In this document: in pieces, positions 13,737 to 21,735 of the stretch
Layout: every line of letters starts with the position of its first letter
How positions within the stretch are numbered: the stretch's first letter is position 1
Assembly (NCBI GenBank): GCA_002296185.1
Contig: DBHM01000012.1
Span: forward strand, 12,794-34,528
Source: Alphaproteobacteria bacterium UBA828
GTDB taxonomy: Bacteria; Pseudomonadota; Alphaproteobacteria; UBA828
Length of the DNA stretch: 21,735 nt
Direction of reading: 5' to 3'
The notes under the pieces: generated by a model
Database searches by the model: none
What the model saw: only the letters and a program-made list of their open reading frames with translations
Told to the model about the DNA's origin: nothing
Program-made: the position numbers and the translations under genes

Positions 13737-14686
13737 TATAATTTTATCCTATCCCATAGATCACATGCTGCTTGTTCGGCCATGTCAACAGTCAAACTAT
13801 CCATTAATGAGTCCGTTTGACGATGATCATACATAGGTTGGTAAATAAGCTCTTCATAACTTGCTTTTGTTCGCTGAAAAGCACAGTGGGGACCCCAAGG
13901 CGCATAATTTTCCTCGCGACTTGGACCAAATAGTCCAAGAGTTGGAACTCCACTAGCAGCCGCAATATGCATAAGAGCAGAGTCATTACCAACAAAAAAT
14001 TTAGACCTTGATATAACTGCTGCTGAAACCATGAGTTCTGTCCTTCCTACTAAATCAATAACTGGAATATCAGCAACACTTCTGAGCATTTCATTTGCGG
14101 CTGATTTTTCAGAAGACGCCCCCAAAACAACAATGGTAAATCTAGGGCAAATACCTTTTATATCAGTTATTCTCCGGGCTAGTTGCGCAAATCTATCACC
14201 ACGCCATTGCTTTCCTTTCCAATTAGCAGTTGGAGCAATTACAATAAATTCATCTTTAGGAACAAATTCCCTTGAAACCGCATAGTCTTTAGGAGAAATC
14301 CATAATCGCGGCTCTGGGGGTACTTTTAATCCAGTTAGGGCACCAATTTCAACAACCCTATGAGTCATATTCTTATGGCGTTTTAATATTAATCTTTTCT
14401 TTGTGGGTAGCAGCCATGAAATTGCTGAGGCCCTCAGATCAACCACAATATCCCATGGAGTTAATGCACATTTTGACCAAAGTAACAGCCAATGAGAACC
14501 AGCCATACTTTTACGTAAAGGAATAACTTTTTCACATCCAGGTAAATTTTTAAAAAGAGGAGCAGCATCAACACCACAGGCGACCGTAATTCGGACTCCT
14601 TGGGATTTATCTATAAAATGCCCCAAAAGACCTGAAGAGAGGACAGCGTCCCCAATTCTAGTTGAAGTAATAAATAGCAGCCTCAT
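13736..14686 (-). CDS. ADP-heptose:LPS heptosyltransferase family protein (GT9)
   Basis: A 316-residue GT-B enzyme of the heptosyltransferase family (WaaC/WaaF/WaaQ), which adds heptose to the LPS inner core from ADP-heptose in the cytosol. It starts MRLLFITSTRIGDAVLSSGL, the family's opening, with catalytic Asp13. The donor-binding part has APTANWKGKQWRGDRFAQLA (151-170), the diagnostic GNDSALMHIAAASG (233-246) and LFGPSREENYAPWGP. An in-frame TTG one codon earlier (14689) is possible, but the ATG at 14686 is preferred because it gives a one-base TGATG overlap with the stop of the upstream gene. No strong ribosome binding site is visible, consistent with coupled translation. Which heptose position it serves is not evident. 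Confidence 0.88.
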   Translation of the reverse strand: MRLLFITSTRIGDAVLSSGLLGHFIDKSQGVRITVACGVDAAPLFKNLPGCEKVIPLRKSMAGSHWLLLWSKCALTPWDIVVDLRASAISWLLPTKKRLILKRHKNMTHRVVEIGALTGLKVPPEPRLWISPKDYAVSREFVPKDEFIVIAPTANWKGKQWRGDRFAQLARRITDIKGICPRFTIVVLGASSEKSAANEMLRSVADIPVIDLVGRTELMVSAAVISRSKFFVGNDSALMHIAAASGVPTLGLFGPSREENYAPWGPHCAFQRTKASYEELIYQPMYDHRQTDSLMDSLTVDMAEQAACDLWDRIKL

Positions 14687-15711
14687 CAAAAGAGGGTCTC
14701 AAACTCCCTTGCAACTGTGTCCCAACCTCTAGCAGTGCCATATCTTCTTGCCATTTCACCAACTTTACTACACTGCTCAAGATCGGAAAGCATCATTAAA
14801 GCATTTTCAACAAAATCATCATCATTATCGCTTAGAAACCCGGTCTGCTTATCAACTATTCTCTCCTTAACCGCGCCTAGTGGTCTAGCAACAGCTGGCA
14901 CTCCGACCGCCTGGCTTTCAGCAAGAGTAGAACAATACATTTCTTTCTCAGAGCCCGGATAAAGATGAACTCTTGCATATGAATACACCCGCGCCATATC
15001 ATTGTCACCAGCAGGTGATTTAATTAAAATACCCTTATCCCTACCTTCAAGTATCTTACCCCAAAGGGCCCTATATTCTTCTGCAACCACCTCTCCCTCC
15101 TGAAATCTTTTCAGTGTGGAAGAATATATATGTAGTTCTGATCCATTTACTTGGGGATGAATTCGATCACACCATAGGTCGACGAGCCAATCCATTCCTT
15201 GCTTTGGGTGAGTAGTACAGATTGCAATTGGTGTATTTATTTGCCTTAGTAATTCAGACTCGCGGTATTCTTCCCTAACCCCAGGAGTAATAGCCCGATA
15301 GTTTAGATCAATATCAATATTGAAACTTTCAATGTGAGTAGAACCCTGCAGGACTATTTTTGACTGCGTCCTCTCAAGAACCTCCTTCACCTCAGCCTTG
15401 TTAAGATAATCTGTTGGGCCAGGCACCCATAAGATACGTGATTTTGTTGCTCGTGTAGTTTCGAGAAGTGAGGGCTTTCTAAAAGCTATCAGAACCTCAG
15501 TAATAGGCGGTATGCGACCATCAAAATTGAGCCAACTAACATTCTCTGAGCTAACTGCATGAGGGGCCCTAGTTATAGCCCTAACAACATGGCCGCAACG
15601 AGCTAAAGCAGAAGGCAAGCTAGCAAAGGCCTTCTCTCCTCCGCCTAATGGCTGGAAAGCTGGAGTCATCCCATTATATGGGATTGAATCATCTATTAAA
15701 GTTATAAGCAT
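14686..15711 (-). CDS. Glycosyltransferase (GT-B, family 4-like), first gene of the LPS operon
   Basis: A 341-residue protein beginning MLITLIDDSIPYNG and carrying the acceptor-domain loop PLGGGEKAFASLPSALARCG (21-40). The donor-domain region has CSTLAESQAVGVPAVARPLG at about residues 260-279; the C-terminal ExxxxxxxE motif is degenerate. A short ICTTHPKQGMDWLVDLW block marks the start of the second Rossmann domain. The match to GT4 is good in architecture but weaker in motifs than the GT4 at 11903. The start codon has no ribosome binding site. It lies about 3 bases from the predicted transcription start and within an inverted repeat, so the mRNA may be leaderless. The N-terminal sequence right at the ATG is what the family shows, so the start is not simply misplaced. 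Confidence 0.8.
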   Translation of the reverse strand: MLITLIDDSIPYNGMTPAFQPLGGGEKAFASLPSALARCGHVVRAITRAPHAVSSENVSWLNFDGRIPPITEVLIAFRKPSLLETTRATKSRILWVPGPTDYLNKAEVKEVLERTQSKIVLQGSTHIESFNIDIDLNYRAITPGVREEYRESELLRQINTPIAICTTHPKQGMDWLVDLWCDRIHPQVNGSELHIYSSTLKRFQEGEVVAEEYRALWGKILEGRDKGILIKSPAGDNDMARVYSYARVHLYPGSEKEMYCSTLAESQAVGVPAVARPLGAVKERIVDKQTGFLSDNDDDFVENALMMLSDLEQCSKVGEMARRYGTARGWDTVAREFETLF

Positions 15712-15728
15712 TCTGGGTTGCTTATAAC
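15701..15728. promoter_or_regulatory. Perfect inverted repeat (10-8-10) over the start of the LPS operon; candidate operator
   Basis: Arms GTTATAAGCA (15701-15710) and TGCTTATAAC (15719-15728) are exact complements around the 8-base spacer TTCTGGGT. The right arm contains the -10 box of the operon promoter and the left arm reaches into the first start codon (15711-15709). The symmetry centre falls on the predicted transcription start. This geometry fits a dimeric repressor site, or a hairpin in the RNA or DNA. Confidence 0.65.
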
Positions 15729-15749
15729 CGGCACAAGTAAAACTTGCAA
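15721..15749 (-). promoter_or_regulatory. Sigma-70-type promoter of the five-gene LPS operon
   Basis: On the minus strand TTGCAA (15744-15749, four of six matches to TTGACA) is followed after exactly 17 bases by TATAAG (15721-15726, five of six matches to TATAAT). The start of transcription expected about 7 bases downstream is near 15714, only about 3 bases before the ATG of the first gene. Not experimentally supported, but spacing and match are good. Confidence 0.6.
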
Positions 15750-15823
15750 AATATCTTCATAATGCCCTCATTAAAATTGAGCAAATGTTATATACAATTC
15801 CATATTATTACAGAATTATGCGC

Positions 15824-15829
15824 TATAAT
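15824..15829 (+). promoter_or_regulatory. Likely -10 box for the ygfZ-like gene
   Basis: A perfect TATAAT 46 bases upstream of the ATG would start transcription near 15836, ahead of an AGGAGA ribosome binding site at 15855-15860. No recognisable -35 box is seen at 16-18 bases, so the promoter is only partly supported. Confidence 0.4.
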
Positions 15830-15869
15830 ATAGGTCCAAAGTAAACAATGATATAGGAGACATAATTGT

Positions 15870-16826
15870 ATGCTTAAGTGCCGAGGCGTTCTATCTGTAA
15901 AAGGACCTGATGCCCACAGTTTCTTACAGAATTTGTTAACGAATGATATGAATTCAATTTCTCCTGAAAGGGCAATATATGCTGCACTATTGACTCCCCA
16001 AGGAAAATTTTTACATGAATTTGTAATTTTTCAGTCCGGCGAGCAAGAGTTTCTTCTTGATTGTGAGTCAGAAAGGCTTCTAGACCTGGGAAAGAGACTA
16101 GTTTCATACCGCCTTAGATCATCTGTAGAAATCTCCGATATGCGCGATGAAATGGCCGTTTACGTTAACCCAGAAATAAAACAAATAAGCGAACTAGATG
16201 AAGTGCCATTCAAACCATATAGTGCAGATGAAAAAATTCTTTTGCATGATTCGCCAGAAAACGAGAGGAAAAATGACCAAATAGGTCTAGCAAAAAAGGT
16301 CAAGAATGGTTTTGCTTGTATCGATCCAAGACATAAAAATCTTGGACTTAGAGCTATAGTCTCATTATCGGAATTAGAGGATATAAAAGATTTAAACAAT
16401 AGTGAGGTAAATGCAACAAACATAAATTATGAACTAATAAGAATAAAAGCATGTATACCAGATGGAAGTAGAGATATAGACGTCGAAAAGTCTACAGCAG
16501 CAGAAATAGGTTTAGAATATTTAAAAGGAGTTGATTTCTCTAAAGGCTGTTATATAGGCCAGGAGGTTACAAACAGAATGAAAAATCGGGGAACTTCACG
16601 TAGAAAACTTCTTCCAGTTGAAGTACTAGGAAAACTACCATCCCCAGGTACTCCAATAAGCTGCGGCAATAGAGAAGTAGGTGTAATAAAAACAGGCTTA
16701 GATAACCATGCGATTGCATTAGTCAGACCCGATAGGATACTTACAGCACCTGAAGATACTATTTTAGCCCAAAACATCCCCCTCAAAATTGATCTAAATT
16801 ATAGAGACAGATTAGAAGAAAAATAA
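15870..16826 (+). CDS. ygfZ: YgfZ/IBA57-type folate-binding iron-sulfur cluster protein
   Basis: A 318-residue relative of the glycine-cleavage T protein. YgfZ/IBA57 proteins help build or repair Fe-S clusters in radical-SAM and other enzymes using a folate cofactor, in the cytosol. The N-terminal GcvT-like part has VKGPDAHSFLQNLLTNDM (10-27) and LLTPQGKFLHEF (40-51). The hallmark KGCYIGQE (225-232), with the essential cysteine at 227, is intact and followed by TNRMKNRG. The start is supported by AGGAGA nine bases upstream of the ATG. It stands alone between two minus-strand operons, diverging from the LPS operon and converging on ppdK with 13 bases between their ends and no visible terminator. 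Confidence 0.9.
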   Translation: MLKCRGVLSVKGPDAHSFLQNLLTNDMNSISPERAIYAALLTPQGKFLHEFVIFQSGEQEFLLDCESERLLDLGKRLVSYRLRSSVEISDMRDEMAVYVNPEIKQISELDEVPFKPYSADEKILLHDSPENERKNDQIGLAKKVKNGFACIDPRHKNLGLRAIVSLSELEDIKDLNNSEVNATNINYELIRIKACIPDGSRDIDVEKSTAAEIGLEYLKGVDFSKGCYIGQEVTNRMKNRGTSRRKLLPVEVLGKLPSPGTPISCGNREVGVIKTGLDNHAIALVRPDRILTAPEDTILAQNIPLKIDLNYRDRLEEK

Positions 16827-16839
16827 AAGCTTAGATATA

Positions 16840-19509
16840 TTAATCGCTGGGGATTTTATTCAGAGCAGCCTGGGCAGCAGACAAACGAGCAATCGGAACT
16901 CTATAGGGTGAACAGGAAATATAATCCAATCCTTTATCATGAAAAAACTTTATAGACTTAGGGTCTCCACCATGCTCACCACAAATTCCTAGTTTGAGAT
17001 CTTGTCTCCCAGAAATTCCCCGCTCTATAGCTGTGGAAACTAATTCTCCTACGGCTTTTTGCTCTAAACTGGCAAATGGATCATTCAGGAAAATCTCAGA
17101 TTGCCGATACGAATCTAAAAAATTCGATGAATCATCACGACTTAGACCTAATGTAGTTTGTGTAAGGTCATTTGTACCAAAACTGAAGAAGGCTGCAGTT
17201 TCTGCAATTTCTTTAGCGCGAAGTGCAGCAGCCGGCAACTCAATCATGGTGCCAACTTGGTATAGTATTTTCTTTTCTCTATCGCGATTAATTATTACAG
17301 CAACATCATCAACAAGTAATTTCAATATTTGTAGTTCTTTTCCTGACCCGACAAGTGGAATCATGATTTCAGGGTCTACTGAAATATTCCTATCAAATGC
17401 ATCTGAGGCTGCTAAAAATATAGCATTCGCTTGCATCTCGTAGATTTCAGGGTATGTAATTCCAAGCCTACAACCTCTATGACCAAGCATGGGATTTGCC
17501 TCATGCAAATCAGCAGCTCTTGCACGTAAATTTTCGAAAGTTGCCCCGGCATATTCCGCTACCTCGCGAATCTCTGCATCTGATTTAGGTAAAAACTCAT
17601 GGAGGGGAGGGTCTAAAAGACGAATTGTGATTGGTCGTCCATCCATAATCCTGAATAAATCCAAAAAGTCTGCCCTCTGCATTGGAAGTAACTTTTCCAG
17701 TGCAGATTTTCTTCCCGAGACATCGTCTGCAAGAATCATTTCACGTACTGCAATTATACGATCAGATTCAAAGAACATATGCTCTGTTCTACAAAGCCCT
17801 ATCCCCTCAGCACCAAAAGAAAGTGCAACTCTTGCATCATCAGGAGTTTCAGCATTTGCGCGAACCTTTAAGGACCTAAACTCATCAGCCCAAAGCATTA
17901 AAGTTTCAAAATCTCCCGTTAAATTGGGGGGTATGGTAGGTATTTTCCCCTTGAGTATCTCTCCCTCTGTTCCATCAACTGTAAGAATAGAACCTTCAGG
18001 AATTTTCTCTCCATTTATAAGTAGAATTTTTTCTTCTTCATTTATCTTGATTTCTGCTGCACCCGTTATACAAGGACGACCCATTCCCCTGGCCACAACA
18101 GCTGCATGACTAGTCATCCCACCCCTTGAGGTTATGATCCCCTTAGCTGCATGCATTCCATGAATATCTTCTGGGCTAGTCTCTGCTCTAACAAGAATGA
18201 CCTCTTCACCTTTAGCAGCCAGATCTTCTGCCCTATCTGCGGAAAAAACTATACTCCCCGATGCTGCACCTGGTGAAGCTGGCAGACCTTTTGCTAATAT
18301 ATTTCGCTCCGCTTCAGGATCTAGTGCAGGATGCATGAGTTGCTCCAGGGCAACAGGATCTATTCGAGATACTGCTTCTCGCTTTTCTATTATCCCCTCC
18401 TCAACTAAATCAACTGCTATCCTTAAAGCAGCTTTAGCTGTTCTCTTTCCAGACCTTGTCTGCAAAATCCAAAGTACGCCTTTCTGAACTGTAAACTCTA
18501 TATCTTGCATATCTCGATAATGCGTCTCTAGGCCTGTCATAACTTCGGTCAATTGATGATAAACATCTGGAAAGAGATCTTCCATTGAGAATTTATCATC
18601 ATTTATACTTGAGTGATTACTCTTAATGATTGGTTGAGGCGTACGAATTCCAGCAACAACATCTTCACCTTGAGCATTTATTAAAAATTCCCCATATACT
18701 GAACGCTCGCCGGTGGAAGGATTACGAGTGAATGCAACACCCGTAGCACAATCATTACCCATATTACCGAATACCATAGACTGAATATTTACAGCTGTAC
18801 CCCATTTTTCTGGAATATCATGTAATCTTCGATAAGTTATAGCGCGGGTATTCATCCAGGAATCTAAAACTGCTTTTATTGCCCCCCAAAGCTGCTCTTC
18901 GGGTTCCTGGGGAAAAGGAGTTCCAAGACTTTTATTAATCATTTTTTTATATAAATCTATCAATGCTGATAAGTCATCATCATTCATCTCGGTATCAAGT
19001 AAGTAACCTTTCCCCTCTTTGTATCTCTCCAAAATATCCTCAAAAGCTTGACCTTCAATTCCCAAAACAACATCTCCATACATTTGTATGAAACGTCTAT
19101 AACTATCTCTAGCAAACCTTGTATCACCTGTCTGGGATGCGAGACCCTCTACCGTCTCATCATTAAGGCCAAGGTTAAGAACAGTATCCATCATTCCGGG
19201 CATCGAAGCTCTCGCTCCCGATCTCACTGAAACCAGCAGTACATTTGATGGGTCTCCAAACTTTGCGCCCACTAGTATTTCTACTTTTGCTAACGCGCCC
19301 TCAACCTCGTCTCTTAAATTATCCGGAAAGCTCCTATTTTTTTCATAGTATTCTTTGCATACTTCAGTTGTAATTGTGAATCCAGGGGGAACAGGCAAAT
19401 TCAAATTTGCCATTTCCGCCAAGTTTGCACCCTTTCCCCCAAGGAGTTCACCAAGCTCAGCATTACCTTCCGCACTTCCTCCCCCAAAAGAATAAACCCA
19501 ATTCTGCAT
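16840..19509 (-). CDS. ppdK: Pyruvate, phosphate dikinase
   Basis: The enzyme interconverts pyruvate, ATP and phosphate with phosphoenolpyruvate, AMP and pyrophosphate, in the cytosol. At 889 residues it is close to the usual 870-900. The N-terminal nucleotide-binding domain begins VYSFGGGSAEGNAELGELLG and has SVRSGARASMPGMMDTVLNL (94-113). The swivelling phosphohistidine domain has GGMTSHAAVVARGMG (463-477), with catalytic His468 and Thr466, the position that a PDRP-type regulator phosphorylates in this family. The C-terminal PEP/pyruvate barrel ends with GICGEHGGDPKSIKFF, with the catalytic Cys at 843. The ATG lies 11 bases after the glyS stop, with AAGGA eight bases upstream, so it is in the glyQ-glyS-ppdK operon, an order common in alphaproteobacteria. 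It could act in gluconeogenesis or in pyrophosphate-dependent glycolysis. Confidence 0.97.
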   Translation of the reverse strand: MQNWVYSFGGGSAEGNAELGELLGGKGANLAEMANLNLPVPPGFTITTEVCKEYYEKNRSFPDNLRDEVEGALAKVEILVGAKFGDPSNVLLVSVRSGARASMPGMMDTVLNLGLNDETVEGLASQTGDTRFARDSYRRFIQMYGDVVLGIEGQAFEDILERYKEGKGYLLDTEMNDDDLSALIDLYKKMINKSLGTPFPQEPEEQLWGAIKAVLDSWMNTRAITYRRLHDIPEKWGTAVNIQSMVFGNMGNDCATGVAFTRNPSTGERSVYGEFLINAQGEDVVAGIRTPQPIIKSNHSSINDDKFSMEDLFPDVYHQLTEVMTGLETHYRDMQDIEFTVQKGVLWILQTRSGKRTAKAALRIAVDLVEEGIIEKREAVSRIDPVALEQLMHPALDPEAERNILAKGLPASPGAASGSIVFSADRAEDLAAKGEEVILVRAETSPEDIHGMHAAKGIITSRGGMTSHAAVVARGMGRPCITGAAEIKINEEEKILLINGEKIPEGSILTVDGTEGEILKGKIPTIPPNLTGDFETLMLWADEFRSLKVRANAETPDDARVALSFGAEGIGLCRTEHMFFESDRIIAVREMILADDVSGRKSALEKLLPMQRADFLDLFRIMDGRPITIRLLDPPLHEFLPKSDAEIREVAEYAGATFENLRARAADLHEANPMLGHRGCRLGITYPEIYEMQANAIFLAASDAFDRNISVDPEIMIPLVGSGKELQILKLLVDDVAVIINRDREKKILYQVGTMIELPAAALRAKEIAETAAFFSFGTNDLTQTTLGLSRDDSSNFLDSYRQSEIFLNDPFASLEQKAVGELVSTAIERGISGRQDLKLGICGEHGGDPKSIKFFHDKGLDYISCSPYRVPIARLSAAQAALNKIPSD

Positions 19510-19520
19510 AGCTCGAGTCC

Positions 19521-21596
19521 TTAACCCTCAATTAATGAAAAGTCTGCAGCACTATCCATTGTCACTTTAATATTAGATAGAATTCTTAGCCGGTTAACAC
19601 GTAAATCATGGTCCTCAACATTAACAGTAACTTCATCAAAAAACTGATCTACTGGATCACGTAATTGAGACATTACTTGCATTGATCTTATATAGTCTTC
19701 ATTGGAAATAAAATTTTTGGCATCACGATTAATAGTATTAATTTTTTTAGCGAGTTCTTTTTCAGCATTCTCCTCCAGCAGATTATAATCAACATCTTGC
19801 GAAAAAAAATTTTCACCCCTAGACTCTTCTTTCCGAAGTATATTCGCCGCTCTTCTATATGCTACTAACAAATTTGCCCCATTATCACTTTGTATAAAAG
19901 AATCTAAAGCATTAACTCTCGATATTAATCTAACTAAATCATCACCCCCATCGACACTAAAGACTGCTGAAACTAAATCATGCCTAATTCCACTTCCACG
20001 CAAGTGTACCTTTAGTCGCTCAGCAAAAAAGTCCATTAAGCTTGAAAGAACTTCATTCTTACTGAGACCACAATCGGTTAAGGTTCCATAGGATTCAACT
20101 ATATCTTGAAGGACTTTTCTTAGTGGCATTCTCAAATTATTTTCGACAATTAATCTAATAACGCCAAGTGCAGCTCGACGAAGCGCAAAAGGATCCTTTG
20201 AACCAGTTGGTTTTTCATTAATTGAAAAAAGGCCCGCAAGAGTATCTAGCTTATCCGCTAAAGCTACTGCGATACTAGTGGGGGATTTTGGGCATATATC
20301 ACTGGGACCCTGAGGTTTATAATGCTCACATATTGCATTAACTACACCAAGGTCTTCCCCTCCAAACTGAGCATAATGTGAACCCATAATACCTTGTAAA
20401 TCAGGAAACTCAGCCACCATGGATGAAGTTAGGTCTGCCTTACATAGCAAAGCTGACCTTTTTGCAGATTCAACATCAGAACCAGGAATATAATTACACA
20501 ACTTCTCTGATGATTCTACTAAACGCCTGACCTTATCTCCTAACGAACCTAGACTCTCTTTAAACACGACATCATTTAATAAAGGCAAGCTTGATTCTAA
20601 GTCTCTTTTTAGATCAAGGTCCCAAAAAAAACGTGCATCCGCAAGTCTGGCCCGAATTACACGTTCATTTCCTAAAATTACAGCACTACAAGAATCAGTT
20701 GTTTCTATATTCGCTACCATAACAAAACTTGAAGCTAGCTCACCCTGGGTGTTACGCAAGGCAAAATACCTTTGGTGACGCCGCATTGCTGAAATTAAAA
20801 CTTCCTCAGGCAAGGCCAGGAAAGATTTATCAAAATTCCCTAAAAGAGGCTGTGGCCACTCTGTTAATCCTATGTTTTCATTAAGAACAAATTGGTCCTC
20901 ATCCAGCACCAAACCGGAAGAAGCAGCCAATTTCTTTGCGCGCTCAAGTATTTTAGACTTTCTTTCATTAGAAGAGATCAAAACATTGGCCTTGGAGATC
21001 TTTTTCAAATAATCTTCCAAATCATCTACGGTGAACTCTTCGGGTGACATGAATCGGTGACCTGATGTTACACGTCCAGAAACTAAACCTTCAAAACTAA
21101 ATGAGACTTCATCTTTACCTAAAATGCATAAAATTCTCCGTAATGGTCTAACCCACCTAAATTCCCCAGAACCCCAGCGCATAGACTTTTGCCAAGATAG
21201 GCCCCGAAGAAGTTTAGGCATAAAATCTGAAATTACCTTAGAAGTTTTCTGGCCAGCCTTTACTTGCACGGCAAAAAGAACCGGGCCCTTTGGTGTTTCT
21301 CTCTTTTCGCAGTCTTCCAAAGAAAAACCTGTAGACTTTAAAAAACCCTGGATTGCTGAATCTGAAGCATCAGCTCTTGGACCCTTTTTTTCTATATGAA
21401 AATCTGGCTGTTGGTTAGGAAGATCACGAACAATTAATATCAAACGACGAGGAGTTGCAAATACGTCAATATCTTTATAGCTTAATTGTTCACTATCGAG
21501 ATACTTAGTAATTTGATCTCTAAGACTATCGCATGCCTGTGACTGCATATGGGCTGGAATTTCTTCTGAGAATAGTTCGAGAAGTAGATCAGACAT
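19521..21596 (-). CDS. glyS: Glycyl-tRNA synthetase beta subunit
   Basis: This is the beta chain of the bacterial alpha2beta2 glycyl-tRNA synthetase; it is needed for tRNA binding while the alpha chain (GlyQ) holds the class II catalytic core. At 691 residues it matches E. coli GlyS (689). The family opening LLLELFSEEIPAHMQSQACD is present, as are ATPRRLILIVRDLP, the conserved LRGLSWQKSMRWG...FRWVRPLR block (about 128-153) and ALADKLDTLAGLF in the HD-like central part. The C-terminal anticodon-binding-type helices end DQFFDEVTVNVEDHDLRVNR. The ATG overlaps the end of glyQ by 8 bases. Start and length agree with the family. Confidence 0.97.
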   Translation of the reverse strand: MSDLLLELFSEEIPAHMQSQACDSLRDQITKYLDSEQLSYKDIDVFATPRRLILIVRDLPNQQPDFHIEKKGPRADASDSAIQGFLKSTGFSLEDCEKRETPKGPVLFAVQVKAGQKTSKVISDFMPKLLRGLSWQKSMRWGSGEFRWVRPLRRILCILGKDEVSFSFEGLVSGRVTSGHRFMSPEEFTVDDLEDYLKKISKANVLISSNERKSKILERAKKLAASSGLVLDEDQFVLNENIGLTEWPQPLLGNFDKSFLALPEEVLISAMRRHQRYFALRNTQGELASSFVMVANIETTDSCSAVILGNERVIRARLADARFFWDLDLKRDLESSLPLLNDVVFKESLGSLGDKVRRLVESSEKLCNYIPGSDVESAKRSALLCKADLTSSMVAEFPDLQGIMGSHYAQFGGEDLGVVNAICEHYKPQGPSDICPKSPTSIAVALADKLDTLAGLFSINEKPTGSKDPFALRRAALGVIRLIVENNLRMPLRKVLQDIVESYGTLTDCGLSKNEVLSSLMDFFAERLKVHLRGSGIRHDLVSAVFSVDGGDDLVRLISRVNALDSFIQSDNGANLLVAYRRAANILRKEESRGENFFSQDVDYNLLEENAEKELAKKINTINRDAKNFISNEDYIRSMQVMSQLRDPVDQFFDEVTVNVEDHDLRVNRLRILSNIKVTMDSAADFSLIEG

Positions 21597-21735
21597 CTTT
21601 TATGTCTCTCTTTTTTTCGCCATTCTCCAACCAACATTCGCAGCAGGATTTTGCAAGAGCTCTTACTCGTGAAATATAATTAGCTCGCTCTGTTACACTT
21701 ATTACCCCACGAGCATCTAATAAATTAAATATATG
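21589..21735 (-). CDS. glyQ: Glycyl-tRNA synthetase alpha subunit, C-terminal 48 residues; gene continues beyond the right edge
   Basis: Translating the minus strand from the window edge gives 48 codons and a TGA at 21591-21589. The segment FNLLDARGVISVTERANYIS followed by RVRALAKS is the typical GlyQ C-terminus. The tail after it, ending KKRDIKDV, is lysine-rich. The stop lies inside glyS (TGA within ATGTCTGA), giving an 8-base overlap and a frame change that should couple translation of the two subunits. The catalytic part is outside the window. Confidence 0.96.
   Translation of the reverse strand, partial: HIFNLLDARGVISVTERANYISRVRALAKSCCECWLENGEKKRDIKDV

Noticed and set aside
17489..18109. 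206-codon open frame on the plus strand
   Set aside because: It lies wholly antisense to the conserved swivel and barrel region of ppdK and has no recognisable family or ribosome binding site; a shadow frame.
1..21735. tRNA/rRNA genes, CRISPR arrays, transposases, integrases or phage genes
   Set aside because: None recognised by eye; intergenic spaces are short and no long direct repeats were seen. A tRNA or covariance-model scan was not possible.

Overview
The window is AT-rich (by eye below 40% GC) and densely coded, with good ribosome binding sites and tightly coupled operons. The gene set points to an alphaproteobacterium, probably a low-GC free-living (marine-type) relative of Rhodospirillales. 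Reasons are: glyQ-glyS followed directly by ppdK, groESL under both a heat-shock-type promoter and a CIRCE operator, a Gram-negative LPS glycosyltransferase operon, a hopanoid-associated HpnB-type glycosyltransferase, and a DadA-type dehydrogenase. The taxonomic call is inference from gene content; there is no rRNA in the window.

Layout. 1-1470 (minus): groEL (3' part lies outside the window) and groES. Their 404-base upstream region holds a perfect CIRCE inverted repeat, a sigma-32-like promoter and phased A-tracts. 1875-3290 (minus): an FAD-dependent D-2-hydroxyacid (probably D-2-hydroxyglutarate) dehydrogenase starting at TTG. Divergent from it, 3484-6962 (plus): a four-gene operon encoding biotin carboxylase, PxpB/AHS1-like, PxpC/AHS2-like and a small biotin carrier. 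This is the domain set of urea carboxylase split into separate subunits, with no pxpA and no amidohydrolase in the window. 6981-7568 (minus): a glutathione S-transferase-like protein. 7676-10109 (plus): dadA-like D-amino-acid dehydrogenase, then an hpnB-like membrane glycosyltransferase.

10131-15711 (minus) is a five-gene surface-polysaccharide/LPS operon read right to left: GT-B glycosyltransferase, GT9 heptosyltransferase, WaaE-like GT2, GT4 and an AsnB-type amidotransferase. The junctions are 1-nt stop/start overlaps or gaps of 2-4 nt, so the genes are almost certainly co-translated. Its promoter lies almost on the first start codon, inside a perfect 10-bp inverted repeat. 15870-16826 (plus): a YgfZ/IBA57-type Fe-S/folate protein. 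16840-21735 (minus): ppdK, glyS and the 3' end of glyQ, with glyQ and glyS overlapping by 8 nt.

The least conventional item is the dispersed urea-carboxylase-like enzyme. All catalytic modules are present, but its substrate cannot be told from the sequence, and two normally well-conserved positions are changed: the RRHQK-type His of the biotin carboxylase and the MKM biotinylation motif. The rest is mostly housekeeping or envelope biosynthesis. I saw no tRNA, rRNA, CRISPR, transposon or phage gene.
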